From positions 24,157,561-24,221,560 of the forward strand of contig NC_088775.1 of the NCBI RefSeq assembly GCF_954871325.1: a stretch of DNA of 64,000 nucleotides, written 5' to 3'. A program made the translations under genes and the position numbers. Of this stretch, positions 38,071 to 52,200 are shown piece by piece (within the stretch, counting starts at the first letter, position 1; each line of letters opens with the position of its first letter). A model generated the notes under the pieces. The model was given only the letters and a program-made list of their open reading frames with translations, made no database searches and was not told the DNA's origin. The stretch is from Gordionus sp. m RMFG-2023. Taxonomy: Eukaryota; Nematomorpha; Gordioida; Chordodea; Parachordodidae.

Positions 38071-39544
38071 AGTTTCATGAAAGTTACATTATATTTATCG
38101 ACTTTTCGACTGACTTAGTTGAATCTGAAAATTAAGTTAAAATGGGGATTGGCTCTAAAAACATTTTTTTATTGAAATTAAGGCTAAGGCTTTTCTTTTT
38201 TTTGACTCAAAATATATAAAAAAGATTCTAAGTAATAAAATACATTTCTCTTTTTCATCTAATAATTTTAAATATTAAACATCAAGTTTTTTCTTTTTAA
38301 TTTATTGAAAACTTGTAGGGGAGAACGGGGTAATGGCGAACCCTAAAGGCAAACCTTAAGAAAATTATAAGTACTTTATCATTTTTTATAAAAAATATCT
38401 CATTTTGTTCAACTCTATTAGTTTTATGATATGTTTAAATTTCAAAAATACATCTCTAATAATTTTTTTAAAATATCATTTTTCCTGGAATTTTTTTTGG
38501 TAACCGAGTGAACCCTACCCGGGCACGAACAAGTGCTTGGTCGAGGCTATTATAAACTCTGCTTAATTTTCCATATATAAAAGTTATATATTTTTTTATT
38601 AGGATATATTTAATGATTTAAAACATAAAAGTGTTATATAAAATCATTTAAAACATTCACAATCTTTGCAAATAAAAAAACAATAAAATTGCAAAGCCAT
38701 GTAACTAATAACTGACATTGAAAGCAGTCTTGATTGTGTTTAAATTTAAAAATAATAAGATTTTATGTTTTAAAGCTATAAAATTAATAATTTTGACGAT
38801 TACAAAAGATTTAATAAGATAGAGGTCTCAATCCAATGTTCCCCTTCATCTAATCTTATTTAAAAAAATTTAAAAATTATCAACATATTTTTTTAGTGCT
38901 GGAAAGGGTTAATCATATCAGTAACTAGGGGCTAGTAGAATTAGGTCGAATTAATTATATTATGCTTAAAACAATGATATAATAAGTATTCATTGGCTAT
39001 TATAGCTTTAAATTCTATTTTTTTCCCTTTAACTTTCACCTTTTCTGGTGGTTGATAATCAAAAGAATTAGAAAAAAAAATAAAAAATTCATTAAAACTT
39101 AAACATTTTTTAAAATAAAATATCACATTTTGAAATTTTTTATCAATTATTTATATACAAATGGTGTATTATTGATAATAACAATTATCCTATAGGAGAC
39201 TTAATAAACCAATATAATCTACAAGCCTGGGGTTTGGGGCTTGTTGGTGCAAAAATTAACTTTTACTAGAATCAATCTTAAAATATAAAATATTTATTAA
39301 TAGGGTCTTTTGTAAAAAACGACTTAATCAAATCGTTAAAAAAATTGAGTATACCAAATTCCACATATTTTTTAATAAAATACGAATTTCATAAATAACA
39401 AGTGACGTGTTTTAGAGGTAAATAATTTTAAAACGCTACTTTAAATAAATATAGACAATTAAGCTGGTTCTCTGGTTTTTTGGAACTTAATAAATGGGTT
39501 AAATATAATTTTGTCAAATATAAATTACTATTGCATTGTGATAA

Positions 39545-39990
39545 TGTTAGTTGTAATGCATTCGCGATAATGCATTCGCTGTAATGTATTCGCTCTAATA
39601 CATTCGCTATGATACATTCGCGATAATACATTCGCTGTAATGCATTCGCTATAATGTTTTCGCGGTAATGCATTCGCGCTAATATATTCGCTATAATACA
39701 TTCGCTATTATGCATTCGCGGTATTACATTCGCTGTAATGCATTCGCTATAATGTTTTCGCGGTAATGCATTCGCGCTAATACATTTGCTATGATGCATT
39801 CGCGATAATGCATTCGCGGTATTACATTCGCTGTAATGCATTCGCTATAATATTTTCGCGGTAATGCATTCGCTATAATGCATTCGCGCAAATATATTCG
39901 CTATGATACATTCGCTATAATGCATTCGCTATAATATCTTTTCGCGGTAATCGACATTCGCGATAATACATTTCGCGGTAAAAGTGTCGC
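39545..39990 (-). repeat. 14-bp minisatellite, right arm (inverted)
   Basis: About 31 units of NNTAATGCATTCGC, the reverse complement of the left-arm unit. Together with the left arm it could form a long imperfect hairpin in single-stranded DNA or RNA. A 137-codon minus-strand open frame across it is a product of the repeat. Confidence 0.88.
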
Positions 39991-40105
39991 GGTATTGACG
40001 TGATACGCATCTCTCCATACCCGTTTCTTAAATCAATCCAATTTTGATTTAAAAAACTGCTCGGCTAGGCAATATGGGCTAAAAGATGCATTGATGGGTC
40101 AGGAA

Positions 40106-43100
40106 CAGGGTTGCCATGTCTCCCCCCATCAGCGGGAGACTCCCGCAATTTTTTAGTTTACACTCAGACATCTCTCCCGCAAAATTACAGCAATTGAAAA
40201 TCTACCGCAATTTTTTAATTTCTCCCGCAAATTTTTTTAAAAGTATTTTAACGTTTTTTAAATAATGATTTTGATAGACATTAATTGATTTTTATATATT
40301 TAAAATAAATTTTAAATATTTATTCGAAAAACATGTCTAGTTTGTAAATTTCTTTCTATCCTGTTTTATTTTTTATATATTTAAAATTAAATTTCTTACC
40401 TGTTTTATTTTTATCCAATAATAAATCAATATCATTTCATTCATATAAGTCAGTACAGGGGAGTATATCAACATCGATTGCAATATAAAAATATTCTCAA
40501 AAATAATACAGATGCAACTACATTTGCGGAAATCGTATACATCTATCATGTAGTTTAACATTCACAGAGCTATATCATCACAATGTGGGTCAAATCCTTT
40601 AACGACTCCATAAGTGCAAACCTTACTTGTGGCAGAACAAAAATGAGCAAGGCTATCACAAGTGTTTTAGTACCTGGATCCTAGAGGTCAATTCTAGATG
40701 ATTTGAAAGATGGGCATCCATATGCAATTCTAACAGATGCATCTAATTAGGGAAATATTAAAACTTTTCCCTCGATCCTTCTCTATTTCAACAAGAATAA
40801 GAACATTTCAATAAAACTTAAAATTTTTTCCTCGGATAGTGAAAAATTTAACGATGTAGCTAGCCACATAATGGTAAATATAGCTGCAGGGTTATCAATG
40901 ATTTGCATTTCAGCTGTCTGCGCTGATAATGCCTCTGTAACTTTTGGCAAAAACCAAAGTTACTGAATTGTGGCAGCACAATAATGAATTAATACTAATT
41001 AGCTGTATATGCCATATACTACATAGTTCTTGCAAGAAGGCAATGATCTGTGGATGTCGAAATAATTGTGATGAAATGTTTTAACAAATTTAGTTCATCA
41101 ACTAAAAGAGTTAATGAATTTAAAGAGTTGGTGAAGTGGTCTGACTTGGAATGGTGTGAGTTGTTGCTATATATACCTATCAGGTGGTTATCATTAATAC
41201 CTGCCATCGATTGAATTTTAAAATTTTACAAACCCTTAAAAAAATACTTATTAAATAGAGATTTTAAAAGCTGTCCTAAAATTTTGATTTGGAATTCGTT
41301 TCACATGTAGGAATTCTACTTCATGCAGTAATATTCAGTTGCAATCAGAATATTCTTTATTAAAAAAGATTCACAAAATCACGCTACAGCTCTGTTCATC
41401 TCTACAGTTAAAAATTGATAATAAATTTTATGGCGCTATTGCTAAAAATATTATATTATAATGTTCAAATAATACTCTAATTAATACATTTTTAAATGAA
41501 GCAGATATTTTTATTAAGACAATTTTAGAATATTTACAATCAAAATTTGATTTTAATAACTCTTTTTACAAATTGTAATATTATGACCTTGGAACAGAAA
41601 CCATCAATTGATGGTTTTTATAATTTAATAAATATATTAAAAATACCGAAAGACATTGATGTCTTGTTTGAGGAGATTGTAATTCTCTCTATTTTTTATG
41701 ATTCGCCAAAATACTTAGTTAGATGGTCTAAAAGCAGAGGAGAAATGGGTAGAATTTTTTTGTAATAACGATGAATCCCCATGCTTGGAAAAAATATGCG
41801 AGTATGTCTTCTCCTTACCTCATTCTAATGCCTCATCCTAGCGCATTTTTAGCCTGATGAGGACTACCTGGAAAAAGGAGAGAAATCGGATTGCTTTAAC
41901 AACATTAGAGGCCGAGCTAATGGTTAAACAAATATATAATATGTCATGCCATGAATTTAATAAATATCTCAATAACGACGGTATTTGATTCTATTATTTA
42001 AATCTCAAATAAAATATAATTAAGTTTTAGCAATGGCGCATAAAATTTATTGTCAATTTTTAATTGTAAAGATGAACACATCTGCAGCATAATTTTGTGA
42101 ATCTTTGTTAAGATTCTTCTGATTGCAACCACATTAACAGCATGTAGTAGATTTCCTACATGTAAAATCATTCCTAAATATATCTGCCATTCATTATTGA
42201 AAAAAATTTTCAAAATGTTAGGACAGCTTTTATAATCTTTATTTAATAAATATATTTTTAATGGTTTATAAAATTTTAAAATTCTATCGATGGCAGGTAT
42301 TAGGAACATATCGCAACCAACATTGTGCTGACTCAATTCTGTAAATACACTCTGTTTTTACCAAATTCACTGAGACATTATCAGTTCAGAAATCTGACTT
42401 GCAATTTATTGATATTCTCGAATCTGCTATATTTACCATTATATGGTTAGCTATGTCTTTGGATTTTTCACTCTTAATTATGTTGAAATAACGGAGAATC
42501 AAGGAAAATATTTTAATATTACCCTTATTAGATGCATTTTTTAGAATTGCATATGTATGCTCATTTTTCAAATCGTCAAGAATTGACCTCCTGGATTTAG
42601 GTCCTAAAACATTGATGATAGCCTTGCTCATTTTTGTTCTACAAGTATAGTTTTCATTTATATTAGAGTCGTTAAATATTATGGAAAAAAGATTCTACCA
42701 ACATTGTGATAATAAGTATCTCTGTGAATGTTGCACTACAAGATAAGTGATTAAAATTGCCGCAATTGTAGTTACATCTGTATTATTTCTTATTTTTAGA
42801 GTATCTTATTATGTATTTAAACGTGATACGTGATAATTAAGCGCCTACCCCTATAATTTATACATACAAACATACGATAGATTTCCAATTGCGGTCGTTT
42901 TGAGGGACATTCAATAAAATATATTTTTAATTGTAAAATTAAAATCGTTTTTTTTTAATAAAATTTTATCTTGTTTACATTCTTTTATATCTAAAAAAGA
43001 TCGTTGGTTTTTTTTTTATAAATTAATATATTCTAATAAATCAAGACGTATTTTATACCGACTTTGTATTTATATAAACTAATTATAAAAATAATAGGCG

Positions 43101-43233
43101 GATGTCAATTCAAAATCCTGGCCGAAGGCCGGCACTTTGCGGGCCTTTTATATTTCTACCGCAATTTTCATATTTCTCCCGCATAATACCAAATTTCTCC
43201 CGCAATTTGAAAATTTTGACCTGGTAACCCTTG
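40106..43233. mobile_element. hAT element with inverted internal duplication
   Basis: About 3.1 kb from CAGGGTTGCCATG to, reverse strand, CAAGGGTTACCAGG, with TTTCTCCCGCAATTT-type repeats near both ends. Flanks TCAGGAA and TTAGGAA look like a worn TSD. The plus strand from about 40475 to 41990 reads as decayed hAT transposase: MSKAI, RSILDDLK, AILTDASN, GNIKTFP, and the C-terminal SLPHSNASS with EAELMVKQIYNMS. The minus strand 42800-42010 is a second, shorter copy of its first half (MSKAIINVLGPKSRRSILDD, NASNKGNIKIFSLILRYFN), so the two halves form large inverted arms. Both copies carry stops. It sits next to a Ty3/Gypsy-like fossil. Confidence 0.8.
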
Positions 43234-43239
43234 TTAGGA

Positions 43240-44210
43240 ACTGTATCATTGAAAGTGAAACCGATCAATTTTTTCACACTGGGATATGGTATGGATAAAA
43301 AGACTAATTTATGTCGATTTTGCAAGCGAATTTAGCGTTCCTCAGTTTGGAGCAACAGGATGATTGATTTAAAGCTAAATGAATATTTCAGAATGTTGTT
43401 GGAAATGTGAGAAAAGTCACTAATGACTCGGGATTCATCTGCTTTGGGAATGATGTATAGCGTAGGGCAGATTTGACCTATTCTCGGTGACATTGACATA
43501 CACGATGTGGCGAATTTGTTGGCCAATCTAATGTTGACTGTTACCTTCATTGTTTTGTATCCTAAGAACGACTAGGCCGGGCCTGAACACTCTTCTTCCA
43601 ATGGCCATAAAGGTTGATTGGAGAGGTACTATTTCTTGGTGGCTGCTATACTCATTGAAGGGATTATCCAGGTGTGACATAAAAAAACAATGTCTTCTCT
43701 ATTGCCATTAAATGAGACAGAAAAGAGAATAAAGTCAGTATTTTTAGAAATTTATTCCTCGCAGATCTCATATTAGTTTTACCATAAGGGTACTTCACTC
43801 CTTTTCTGGCGCAGAGTAATGTTGCCTCTGAACACAGCGAAGCAAGGAGTTACTGGACTAATCGTTGCCGAAGTTTAATGATAAGTTTTTGTTATCCCTT
43901 TCCAAAAAAAAAATCTTGTTTGAAGTTATATTTCACACATGGGTAGTTAAAGGTATAGATATATGTTGCATAAATGCAATCATATAGAATATAATTAAAG
44001 ATTGAAATTTTCATCATTATACATTTATAGAATTTTATGTCATCATTTAATAATTCATTAAATGAATTTTGAAACCATTCCTTAGCAAAGCGATTTATAT
44101 ATTTCATTTGAGATATTTTTTGTGAATCACCATAGGCAGCTAAAGCATAGATTATTGGTAACATTTCCATGGAAATTATTTCGTCTATTTTGTTATAAAA
44201 AATGCGTCAT
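43240..44210 (-). mobile_element. Ty3/Gypsy-like LTR retroelement fossil, partial and broken
   Basis: Minus strand. About 44210-43890 resembles a capsid (gag) region in composition and in an A-x-x-W motif (YINRFAKEWFQNSF). About 43560-43330 resembles the start of reverse transcriptase (PTLYIIPKADESRVISDF). Both calls rest on remembered family patterns. No LTRs were found. The copy is fragmentary, with several breaks, and is abutted or interrupted by the hAT element ending at 43233. It looks old. Confidence 0.5.
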
Positions 44211-46216
44211 TGAGAGGGAAATTAAGAGTATTAGTTATTATATACAAAAATAAAATAATTTACATATAAAGCAGACGATAATATTCATAATGTAAACTTA
44301 TAATATACAATTTTTTTTTAAATTTGGCAACGCTCGATTGTTTCATATCTTTCAACCATATGAGGCTAGCCCGATCTGGTCATTAAATCGATATTATGTT
44401 TAAAGTCTAAAAATTGGGATCGAAAAGTCATGTGATGTCGATAAAGCGCCTTTGTGACTCTTTCCCAACCAATAAAGCATCTTAAGGAAGTAGAACCGAA
44501 AAACAGACAAATAACGAATATAAATTTTAATTTGTATGCATAAATTAAATTAGACCTTAAAAGATGTGCCCTTTTTTATCCAAAAATAAATAGAAATTTA
44601 TTATATAATTGATTTTAATTTTTAATTTGAGATATATAAATATAATTAATGAAATATATTTATAATTAACTTAAAAAGTATCAAGTTAATTCGGTCGTTA
44701 ATTTTAAAATATGCCACTAATCAGAGCATCTTTGCACATTTTATCAAATTCGAAAGTAACTAGTAATGTAATTTTTTTACAAAATTATATCTTTAATAAA
44801 TCTACTAGGTTAACGATACTTATTAAATTTAAAAAAATTCTACACCCGTATTATATAATATTTTTTATAAAAAAACCTCGAGCAACGCTTTTTTTTTACC
44901 TTTAAAATAAAGATTTACACTTGTATATATATTTTTTTTAAATAGCTAATCAGAAATCAGTTTATGTCTTTTAAATAGATTTGCACCAGAGGCCCAGAAT
45001 AAATTCATATATTTTTGTTCTGCGCCACTGTACATTCAGTTACCGTTTATTAGATTTTCAAAAATTGTAAGCGTTTCGAGAAGCAAAAAATGTTTTACGA
45101 TAACCTAAAAAATTATGGAACTTCCGGAACGAATTCCAAATAATCGCCCATGTCCATTTCCTAAATAATAATACTTTCTTGGATCAAAACGTTTCATGTG
45201 CTCGCACAATTTATAACCCACCCGGATAGTTAATAAGCCATTGTTAGACATGATTAAACCAGGTTTTTGAACAAAAACTATCATTTCAGCTTCGGTGTTT
45301 TCCTTGAAATTATAGTTTAGTTTTAGCTTTAAAGAAAGCAGAAATAAATTAAATCGCGTTTAGGGGTTTGTAAATTGAGTCGATTTTTAGCCATTACCCT
45401 ACTATACCAAAAATGTGTTCTAATGAGAATTATTTATAGATTTATAAACGAAATTTTTTTCCCAAAAAATTTTTTATTTTTATTTTTTCGAAAAACTTTA
45501 AATTATATTTTAAAAAAATATACTAAAAAGACGAATGAAAAGTTGATTTGATATTTTAAAATATAAACATTAATATAATAAATAAATTTCTAAATTTTGA
45601 TGCAAGGGGAGCTAAAAAAAATAAAATGATATAATTTAAACAATTTATAATAAATTTAATATAAAAATATATTATATCAGTACATTTATGGTGTTGTATT
45701 TTGCATTGAATTAGTTCGTTGGGCGCTAAAGATGAAGGATTAAGTCATTATAGATAAATATATGGTTTTTTTAGGAGAATAACTGGTTAAAGCGGTAAAA
45801 AACACAAGTTTAAAAAAAGTTTGATCAGATAAAGAAAAAAAGAGTAGAATGATGCATCGCCAAAATAATGATTCATCGAAATTATTGTAATCATTTTGCG
45901 GATTAAGTGTAAATGTGTGAAGACTAGAAAAAAAAATGAATCATTGATTTATATTATCATTTTATATAAAAATAATGGAGTTCGCATATATTATTTGATT
46001 GATTAAGAATATCGAAATTTCGCTTAAAGGACTGCTAATTGATTTGTAATAATTAATCAATGTAAAAACTTAAAGTGACTTGAAAGTTAAAATATTTTAT
46101 AATAAATAAAGGATTGAACAAAGAAAAGGGAATGGATATAAAAAGAATTGATGAATTTAAAAATATTTGAAAGGACTAAATAAAATATCGGCAAAAATAT
46201 AAAGGCTAAATATTTT
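44211..46216. other. Intergenic, no gene seen
   Basis: AT-rich. A GC-richer stretch at about 44320-44510 shows no convincing frame. The part nearest 46217 is the likely 3' UTR and downstream flank of the minus-strand gene. Confidence 0.5.
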
Positions 46217-49200
46217 TTAGGTGCGTCTTAATTTGCGTCTATCTTCCAACCTAAGAAGATACCAATCGGATTCCTCTATGGGCCCTATCGGTGGCCCGAT
46301 TGGCTGATCGATGGACCAATCAAAGGCTTTCTCGTTTTGAGACATTCTGGAAAATTTTGACCAATCGTAGGAGGCTAGCGAAATTTCGTCCTCGCTGCTG
46401 GAGGAGGAAATTTTGGTTGGCTCTCCCATACTGTTGCAGATCTTCGTGTTTTTGTTTAAATTATCACTCATATTAGAAATAAAAATTTTATAGATTTTTT
46501 TACACCTGTAGGTGTCATTTTTGAGCCAAAATTTATAAACATTGTCTCTGCTAACTCTCTTGAACTGAATTTCTAAAGTGGTCTTGTTAGAAGAAACGAA
46601 TGTAAATATTATACGATTGCCTAGCAAATATTTATCGGCTACATTTATTCTGCTCGTTTTAGCATCTAAAACATTTGTCGGACAGATGTTGAGAATGATG
46701 GGCTCGTGCAACTTGTTCAGGTTTTTAAAAATACCCCGATTTGTGGTAAAATGTAGTGGTGGAGGTGGTATGATGGCGGGAGGAATCAAGCTGTTTTTAT
46801 ATCTTTTAACTGAGACAAGCCGAGAAATTCCGGATCGATCTTTATTATCGCGAACTGTAAGAGGCTTACACCGTTTATCCATGTTTAGGTTTATCACGGG
46901 GGCTATATTAGACTTATTATTTAGTTCGAGAGATGCCAACTTCATTTGTTTTCTCCTCCTAACATCGTTCGGTAGTCTGACCAGATTCAAAATTCTATTA
47001 CTAGAATGATAAATATTCTTTAAGACGATGGTTACATATTTTATAGAGGATGGCATGGTATTATTTTTATTGTTATTATTATTATCTACGTGTCTTCTTT
47101 TAATGAAAATTGATTTTTTGCATTTCCAAAAAGATTTCGGACCAAAGGTAACTAGGGATATCACGCATGGGGTCATATTCGTTAAGGCAATCGCGTTTTT
47201 ATAATTGTTATTATTAATCCCACTTAGACTAGTAGAAACGTTATATTTTCTGACGAAATCTCCGTGCGAAACTCTATTCGTAATGACTTTTACTTGCTTT
47301 CGACTTTCGTTAATTTCCTTAGAATAACTAATATGAGTGACAGGCGACAAGTTTCCTTCTCTGGGTGAAATATCGAACTCCAACATGGTCAAAAGTTTTA
47401 ATGCACGAGATAAATTTTGAAGCAGCTTCCTAAACTTTTTGGCCAATTTCCGTGTTTTAGCGCTATCAATGATAAGTCTATCGACGCCCACCTTCATATT
47501 TTTCAAAACCCCAGTGATGGAGCGAATGAATTCGGTCCTGTGTTCTTTATCCAAATTCATCAGTTGATATACAGCTGTTGATTTATGACGGATTGAATGT
47601 CTTTTACCGACTCCGCTATACATGGGGATTCGAAATCTATCCCAAAGGATTTGATTGATAATTTTAAAATCATCCTTAAAGCCTTCATTCCCATAAATTT
47701 TGCGGAATTTTTTGAAATGTTTACGGAAAGATTTAAAATTTTTGTTGAAGCGTTCCAATTCTTTGCCACTGTTTCTGATCAATCGCCGTAATTTCGTTTT
47801 ATCGCCTTTTCCTACATGATGATCACGTGAATAAAGACTCAACAAGGCGCATTTAGGAAAATGAGAACCCAAGATTTTAATCTCATTCTTATCCAGCCCC
47901 CCGGATCCCCGAAAGTTAAACGATAACGACTCATTCTTAATAGTGATCATGTGGCTCTTGTTTAAACCTAAGCTATCATTCGCTATATTCGTAAAGATGG
48001 AATATTTTTTTAGGTGCAAATTAGTAGTTAAATTTTCAACGTCGTTTAATGAAGCGGGGTATAAGGAATCAGCAGCAGGAAGAACGTTGAAAAATCGTCT
48101 CAAGAACAAAATATCCGTATTTACGTTATTCGGGAGAATAGGTAAAAGTGCCCGAGTTTTGTTTGGAAACTTTTTGTAATTTTTTTAAAAGATGAAATAA
48201 TAATTATTTTTTTAAAAAAAAATAAATTTTATTTTATACATATTTGTAAAAGAATTTAATATTTTAACCGATATCACAAAAAAAATGAAATCTAAGAGAA
48301 CATAAAAAAGGAAATTTTTTAATAACCATAAAAAATGGATTCAAACCTATCCTGGTTAAACGCCAAAACTTTTGACCGGATGATGTAACGATACTCACGG
48401 CATCGGTCGGTACTTTTAATTTCAACCAATACAAATAATCGTTTCTCAAAAATAATCCCTCATAATGTTTAAAAAAAATTGAATTACAAATTTCTAACTG
48501 GAATGAACGATGGTAATGTATTTTTTTACTATTTCCTTTTTATCAGAGACCTGCAGAGGTTGATCAAAAAAAATTCATTATTTTTGATAATTTTGGCCAT
48601 TGAAAATCGAATAGTAAATAAATATCAAACACTCCATTATAGATATTCCAACTGATTGATTGATATAATTTAAATTCTTTTTAAATGACCAGATTTTAAT
48701 ATCACACTTTTTTGGTCCGATCCGGGATGGTTTCCAGGCCTGCAGTTATCCGACTTATATTTCATATACATTATCTATAAATGATATATTGATGAATTGT
48801 ATTATATAATTTTTAAGTATTGGTGGTATCAGTTTTAATTATCCGAAAAAAGTGGTAATGGTGCATCTCTGCGAAAAAAATATATTAAACTTGAATAAAT
48901 TTTGCGTCCATCAATAATTCTCTAGAATTTGCGCATAGAGTCTCTCTGCTATTATTACGCCTCTTCATGTCACCCTTTGTTTGCAAGGGGATTCGGCGAT
49001 GAAACAAGAGTCTCGCAAAGCTGTCAATATTAGCCGAAATGGTAGTTAATTCGTTCATGGGGCGGTACTCTCCTCTGTCGACTTAATAAATGAATATTTT
49101 AAGGTATTCTGATTGGTGATAACTTGGTATCGATTAACCAATTAAAATATCATCTTTAAATATATGATTAATATAATTGTATTGCCATTAAAGAGGATAA

Positions 49201-52200
49201 GATATAAGATGTAAATGAATATCATCCATCGGGAAATAATTTTTATAGTAATCATTTGCTGATATTCAATTACCTTTATATATTAGGTTGATCGATAGAC
49301 CAATCGAAATGTTAGGAAAAAACAAAATATGAAAGGTACCTGTGATAAGGGCGGGTATTTGACTTAACGATGTGGGGCAAGGTAGTGTATGCATCGACAA
49401 TTCTTTTTTTGGAGGGGGTTAATAAAATATAAGAATATTTAATTAAGATGCACTATTATTCTTTGTCTTTTTCCTATGCCTTAATTCTTATCTAGTCTTA
49501 CAACGTATAGGCCAGTCTAATAATTGGCATGATGTGATTTAATAGCTGATCGAATTCTATGAATTTTTTTCAATGATATGATTCATTTTTATATTTAATT
49601 CCGAACTTGATCCGCTATTATCGCACCCCCATATAAATGCTGAGTCTTAGTCTTTGTATATTCTTTGCACTCTTCTCTCTCTTTTTAAAAAAACGTTATA
49701 AACTTAAAATAATATCTGGTAAAAAATTAATATATTGAACATTAGAATGATCTATCTGACAATTGTTTTTTAAAGATATTCGCAATCAAAGTTCTCTTCT
49801 ATTATACTGTCTACGTCGGTTAAAATTAAACGTATTAGTAATAACAATAAAAAAAATTCACCAATTTCAATAAGTAACAAATAGAGCATTTCAACGTTAA
49901 AGTGATGAAATATTATCATTATATAAAACCTTTAGGTTTGATCCTTAGTGGTAACATAAGGTGATTGTCGAAAGGCAACTGCAAAGATAATATTTCCGGA
50001 TTTCCTAACCTACGGTGGGTAAAGAGGTAAAATCAATATAATTTGGGCTTCATATAAATACCATTTGAAAGAAAGAAAATGGTCGAAGTAAAAGATTAGA
50101 TCAAAATAAGTTTTTTTAAAATAAATTGGAGGAAAAAAGTAACTAAAAGATTATTATAAATTTTTTGTTAAACAAGGGACCTGCATAAAGGTTGAAATTT
50201 GGCCAATTTCCTGTCTATACCTTTGATGAGATTAATGGTTCTATTCAAATCTAAATCCATCAATTGCTGAGTCAAGTGGGGGTAGTTCAGGCTTTTCGAG
50301 GCGTTAATAACTTCTTTCCAAGCCTTGTTAAAAAACAAATTATATATATATATGTACTAGAAAAATGCACAGATACTTTGTATATGTATCGGCAGATAAT
50401 TTTAGTATCATACTATTCATGATTAATATTTTTCTTTCATCTTAGCTTTTCCTTTCTCTCTAAATTGTAATAATAGGCATCTTTATTATTATTATTAATT
50501 AGGGTTCAAACTCCATTTTTAAATTTTATACTACAATGATAATAATAATATCTAGTAGATATTATAGTTAAATTCAAAATCAATTAGTGACATGCCAATT
50601 TGGTTTTTCAATATAAGAATTAATATAAATAAATGATGACATGATTTTTTAAAAAGTTTTCATAAAATTTTAATATAAATATAGAAAAATGGCGTGTCAC
50701 CAGCTGATTTTGCATTAAAATTGAAATGTATGAATGTCAGTAGCTATAATTATGTGTCATTGCCTACCCGACATAATATAATTATAAATCGGCAGTATTA
50801 TCACCCAGCAATTCAAAAAATAAAACTGATTGCATATGTCATTTCATAAAATTGTAAATTATAACTATCTTACGATCTGGTAGATTATTTAATATTTCCT
50901 CCAACAATAACAATATACTTAAATCTTTTTTTAGATTTGTTCGGGTCGATATAGGAAAATGGAATTAATTTTATGTTAGGGTTCGGGCCGAAATCAGTTT
51001 TTCCGGATAGAGTCGAAAAAAGAGTCTTCTACAGATTTTTAATCAATGTCATTAGCTTTGTTTATTGTACCTATTTACATCATAAGAGGAGCTTATAACT
51101 TTAACTGTAGAGTTTTTAAATTAATATTAACACTGAACTAATTGTAACTAGTCAATTTTCAGATAAAATGTAATTAATAAAAATATAATCACAATTAATA
51201 AAATTTAACAAGGTATCTAAAGATATTTACTTTTCTTAAAAAAAATACAACAGAACTATCGTCATTAAAACGGGATTTAAGCGATGAAATTATTGGCATT
51301 TGTCTTTCCAGGAGTTGGCCGTGTCTACGGCCCTTTGCAATCTTAAAGCAAGATCAAACTTCTAATAAAAATTTAAAAAATGTCAAGTTGGGTAGTAATT
51401 CATAGAAATTTAAATAAATCTAAGTCATTTTTTTTTAAATTTTTATTTAAAAAAATTAAAATTATGAATAATTTTAGTTTCAAGGATAATTACAATATTT
51501 AAAAATTATGAAACAAATACACATAACATAATAAATAATTATATTTAAAATTTTTAAATATGAATTTTTAAAAAAATAATGAGAAATAATTTTTTTTGAC
51601 ATATATTTTTCCCTAATTCTCTGCGCATAACAAAAAATAGTAATTTAAACATAGAAAAAGATATAAATAAGAACGAAAATTTGTTGATCGGAATTATTAA
51701 TGATTTAAGATAAGAGATCTGCGAAGTACGCGAGCGAAAAGTGCCCAAAATATTCTTTTAGGGCCGGGCCGTATAACTTGAATAAAATTGTTTCCGAAAA
51801 AAAATTACAAAGCAGGGATGTGAACCCGAACCCTCGTATTTTGAATGTACCCGAACCCTGACCTTTTTAATAGTGGAGGGTCCAAGGGTTCTAGGTGTCA
51901 TAAAAAAATTTTTTTTTTTAATTTTTTTAAAATTTTTTTAAAAAAATAATATAAAAGCTTAAAAAATAATCGCTTTAAAACTATCATTGATAAAGGAAGG
52001 GATGTTGGAAAACATATAACTCCCAGAATTGTAAGAACATTAAAATCAATGAAGGCCAATGGCAATATTAGATTGCACAATACCCTCAATTTGTATGATG
52101 CTAGAACAATTATTAAGTTTGAAAGATTTTGGTAATGATTTTATTATAAGAGTATGTGAAGTCATTTTGTCGGAAAATGATTGGCGCCATATAAAGGATC

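Larger units (their letters stand above)
37522..40008. mobile_element. Foldback-type element with 14-bp minisatellite inverted ends, copy 1
   Basis: 2.49 kb. The left arm (37522-38070) is an array of units close to GCGAATGCATTATA. The right arm (39545-40008) is the same array in reverse complement. Outermost bases agree: ATGTCAATACCGCGA on the left and, reverse strand, CACGTCAATACCGCGA on the right, with a shared distinctive inner block (ATCGCGAAT, GTCGATTACCGCGAAAAG, ATATTATAGCG). The 1.47-kb interior is AT-rich, with no transposase or other ORF I can support. Part of it (39300-39485) recurs at 31995-32190. The architecture resembles foldback elements (arms of short tandem repeats), but I know of no family with this unit. 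Confidence 0.8.

Noticed and set aside
37912-38118. Open frame through the 14-bp array (repetitive ECIIANELS-like protein); the same for 39428-39841 on the minus strand
   Set aside because: The unit has no stop in some frames, and because 14 is not a multiple of three the frame cycles through all three readings of the unit. The reading is a property of the repeat, not a gene.
46578-47009. Plus-strand open frame of 143 codons opposite the last exon of the minus-strand gene
   Set aside because: It is a shadow of the 650-codon exon on the other strand. Two further plus-strand frames in 46.2-48.2 kb are rejected for the same reason.
50177-50190. GGGACCTGCAT looked like an end of the CAGAGACCTGCAG hAT family
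   Set aside because: No partner end or GGCC-rich interior. The bases are the exon end and splice donor (TGCAG then GTCCC, minus strand) of the 46-57 kb gene, with matching phase.
51297-51361. SWKDKC-type helix as evidence for a KDM5 PLU-1 domain
   Set aside because: The resemblance is limited to a few residues, and no PHD, JmjC or ARID segment was found in the other exons.
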